Shown here in pieces: positions 6,089 to 6,941 of a stretch of 6,941 nucleotides of DNA (position 1 is the stretch's first letter; each line of letters begins with the position of its first letter). The stretch lies in assembly GCA_002305965.1 (NCBI GenBank), contig DBRM01000021.1, positions 527 through 7,467 of the forward strand, in the 5' to 3' direction. A model generated the notes under the pieces. The model was not told the DNA's origin, searched no databases, and was given only the letters and a program-made list of their open reading frames with translations. A program made the position numbers and the translations under genes. The stretch comes from Syntrophomonas sp. UBA1368 (GTDB taxonomy: Bacteria > Bacillota > Syntrophomonadia > Syntrophomonadales > Syntrophomonadaceae).

Positions 6089-6316
6089 ATGCCGGCTGAA
6101 ATTTTGACCCAGGAAGAACAACAGACTTTAATTAAGCTGGAAAACTATTTCAAGCACGCTGATATGAGTCTTTACGATAGAGTTTTCAATGCCTTGGTTA
6201 TTGCAGAACATGAGCTGATGGAACATTGTTTCACCAATGAACATGAACGGATTAAAATCGAAAGATTCAAGCATGTCTTGAATAATCTGCTGCTTAAGAT
6301 CAGTAGTGGTGAATAA
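6089..6316 (+). CDS. Small hypothetical protein (75 residues)
   Basis: I do not recognise this protein. It is short, soluble and helical: a glutamate/glutamine-rich start (residues 8-12), a helix with aromatics (LIKLENYFKH, 14-23), a central hydrophobic helix (VFNALVIAEHELMEHCF, 32-48) rich in H and E, and an amphipathic C-terminal helix (IKIERFKHVLNNLLLKI, 55-71). No cysteine pairs, signal peptide or membrane span are seen. The case for a real gene is the strong GGAGG ribosome site 7 bases before the ATG and its divergent placement from the T-box operon, with no competing frame of comparable quality. I found no good -35/-10 pair for it in the 96 bp between the two units; A+T-rich hexamers such as TATTAT at 6053 lack a partner. 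It ends facing the phasin-like gene. Confidence 0.7.
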   Translation: MPAEILTQEEQQTLIKLENYFKHADMSLYDRVFNALVIAEHELMEHCFTNEHERIKIERFKHVLNNLLLKISSGE

Positions 6317-6362
6317 ATCAATACAGCCCTTAATCTTTATTGATTACCATCAGAAGCCTGAT
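6316..6362. terminator. Two weak hairpins between convergent genes, possible bidirectional terminator
   Basis: AATCAAT (6316-6322) pairs with ATTGATT (6339-6345), and ATCAG (6349-6353) pairs with CTGAT (6358-6362). The second is followed on the plus strand by CTATTTC, a poor U-run. The 46 bp between the two facing stop codons must hold any termination signal, but neither hairpin is strong. Confidence 0.25.
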
Positions 6363-6650
6363 CTATTTCAGTCTGTCCTCCAGATCCTTTAGGCGCTGCA
6401 ACAAAGCGTCATACTCCTCCCGGCTCACCATATCCTTGTGCTTGCATTTGATTTCCTGCTCAACAAAATCCTTGATCTCCTGCCGGGCTTCTTCCCCGCG
6501 TTTGATCAGATCATCCACAAATTTATTGCCTTCTTCAGCGGACATTTCACCCTTTTCCACCATTTCATTCATGAATTTTTCAGCTTTATCCTTGGTAAAG
6601 CTCAATGCACCCAGTCCCAGATAGAAAGCTTTTTTAATCATGTCTTCCAT
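6363..6650 (-). CDS. Phasin-like coiled-coil protein (polyhydroxyalkanoate-regulator phasin family, COG3937 type)
   Basis: A 95-residue helical protein. The start MEDMIKKAFYLGLGALSFTKDKAEKF is the recurrent opening of the short PhaI/phasin-like family found widely in Clostridia: a mildly hydrophobic, glycine-containing helix (7-18) that may touch a granule or membrane surface, followed by T-K-D-K-A-E-K. A charged middle section (30-66) reads like MSAEEGNKFVDDLIKRGEEA, and a heptad-like C-terminal coiled coil spans about 76-95 (SREEYDALLQRLKDLEDRL). The name comes from similarity to phasins of polyhydroxyalkanoate granules. No polymer synthesis gene is visible in this window, so a granule role is unproven and a general scaffold or envelope-stress role is equally open. 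AAGGTG stands 5 bases before the ATG. It is monocistronic here and convergent with the 75-residue gene. Confidence 0.8.
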   Translation of the reverse strand: MEDMIKKAFYLGLGALSFTKDKAEKFMNEMVEKGEMSAEEGNKFVDDLIKRGEEARQEIKDFVEQEIKCKHKDMVSREEYDALLQRLKDLEDRLK

Positions 6651-6677
6651 ATGAACACCTTCCCGTCATATATTTGC

Positions 6678-6705
6678 ACTATATTATTATTTTACCCTAA
6701 TTGAA
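6678..6705 (-). promoter_or_regulatory. Candidate promoter of the phasin-like gene
   Basis: TATAGT (6683-6678) is a good -10 on the minus strand. The best -35 is TTCAAT (6705-6700) with a 16-base spacer, which is weak. Distance to the ATG is 27 bp. Confidence 0.35.
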
Positions 6706-6840
6706 CCTGTCATTCATCAGCTTTACTAATTATATTGATCCGGCAATCATAATATATCAGTTCTGCTTAAGTTTACCGCTGACAGACAGATTGTTAAGGA
6801 ACGCCGGGAAATTTTTATAAACATTTTTGAAAAACTAACC

Positions 6841-6869
6841 TTGCTATACTTTCCCCAAGCGTTTATAAT
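6841..6869 (+). promoter_or_regulatory. Promoter of the tRNA gene
   Basis: TTGCTA (6841-6846) and TATAAT (6864-6869) are separated by exactly 17 bases. Predicted transcription start is near 6876, about 12 bases before the mature tRNA 5' end. The rest of the gap 6651-6840 shows no gene or clear structure. Confidence 0.75.
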
Positions 6870-6887
6870 ATTGTTTGCAGTATTCAT

Positions 6888-6941
<54 letters not shown>

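Noticed and set aside
5873..6121. 82-codon minus-strand open frame across the T-box promoter and leader
   Set aside because: It overlaps the structured RNA, its promoter and the start of the divergent 75-residue gene; no ribosome site or family resemblance.
6340..6704. Plus-strand open frames of 94 and 88 codons over the phasin-like gene
   Set aside because: They are serine/leucine- or phenylalanine-rich mirror frames of a coiled-coil gene and have no start signals.

Overview
The window looks like chromosomal DNA of a low-to-moderate GC member of the Bacillota, most likely a Clostridia/Peptococcia-type anaerobe. The evidence is a T-box riboswitch, a DnaD-domain replication initiation protein, an Lrp/aminotransferase pair resembling Bacillus AlaR-AlaT, strong Shine-Dalgarno sites and a small phasin-like coiled-coil protein of a type common in Clostridia. 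I see no transposase, integrase, phage structural gene or CRISPR array. The species cannot be named from the sequence alone.

Layout, mostly on the minus strand. (1) 1-1560: a replication operon. A sigma-A-type promoter with an abutting inverted repeat drives a winged-helix protein with apparently two DnaD-type domains. The start of a DnaB-like replicative helicase follows and runs off the left edge. (2) 1651-3788: a gene for a 158-residue helical protein of unknown function sits 36 bp upstream of a beta-CASP metallo-beta-lactamase nuclease (RNase J/CPSF-73 superfamily), closed by a likely intrinsic terminator. (3) 4031-5992: the best-defined regulatory unit. A promoter is followed by a complete T-box leader whose specifier reads GCC (alanine), then an Lrp/AsnC-family regulator and a class I aminotransferase that overlap by four bases. 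(4) 6089-6650: two small convergent genes, a 75-residue unknown on the plus strand and a 95-residue phasin-like protein on the minus strand. (5) 6841-6941: a promoter and the 5' two thirds of a tRNA-Lys(CUU) gene, cut by the right edge.

The genes form independent units rather than one new system. The clearest functional story is the alanine circuit. Uncharged tRNA-Ala should let transcription read through the leader terminator into the regulator and aminotransferase, which probably make alanine from pyruvate. Translation of the two is coupled, and the Lrp-type protein could add a second, amino-acid-sensing layer. The least understood element is the 158-residue partner of the beta-CASP nuclease.
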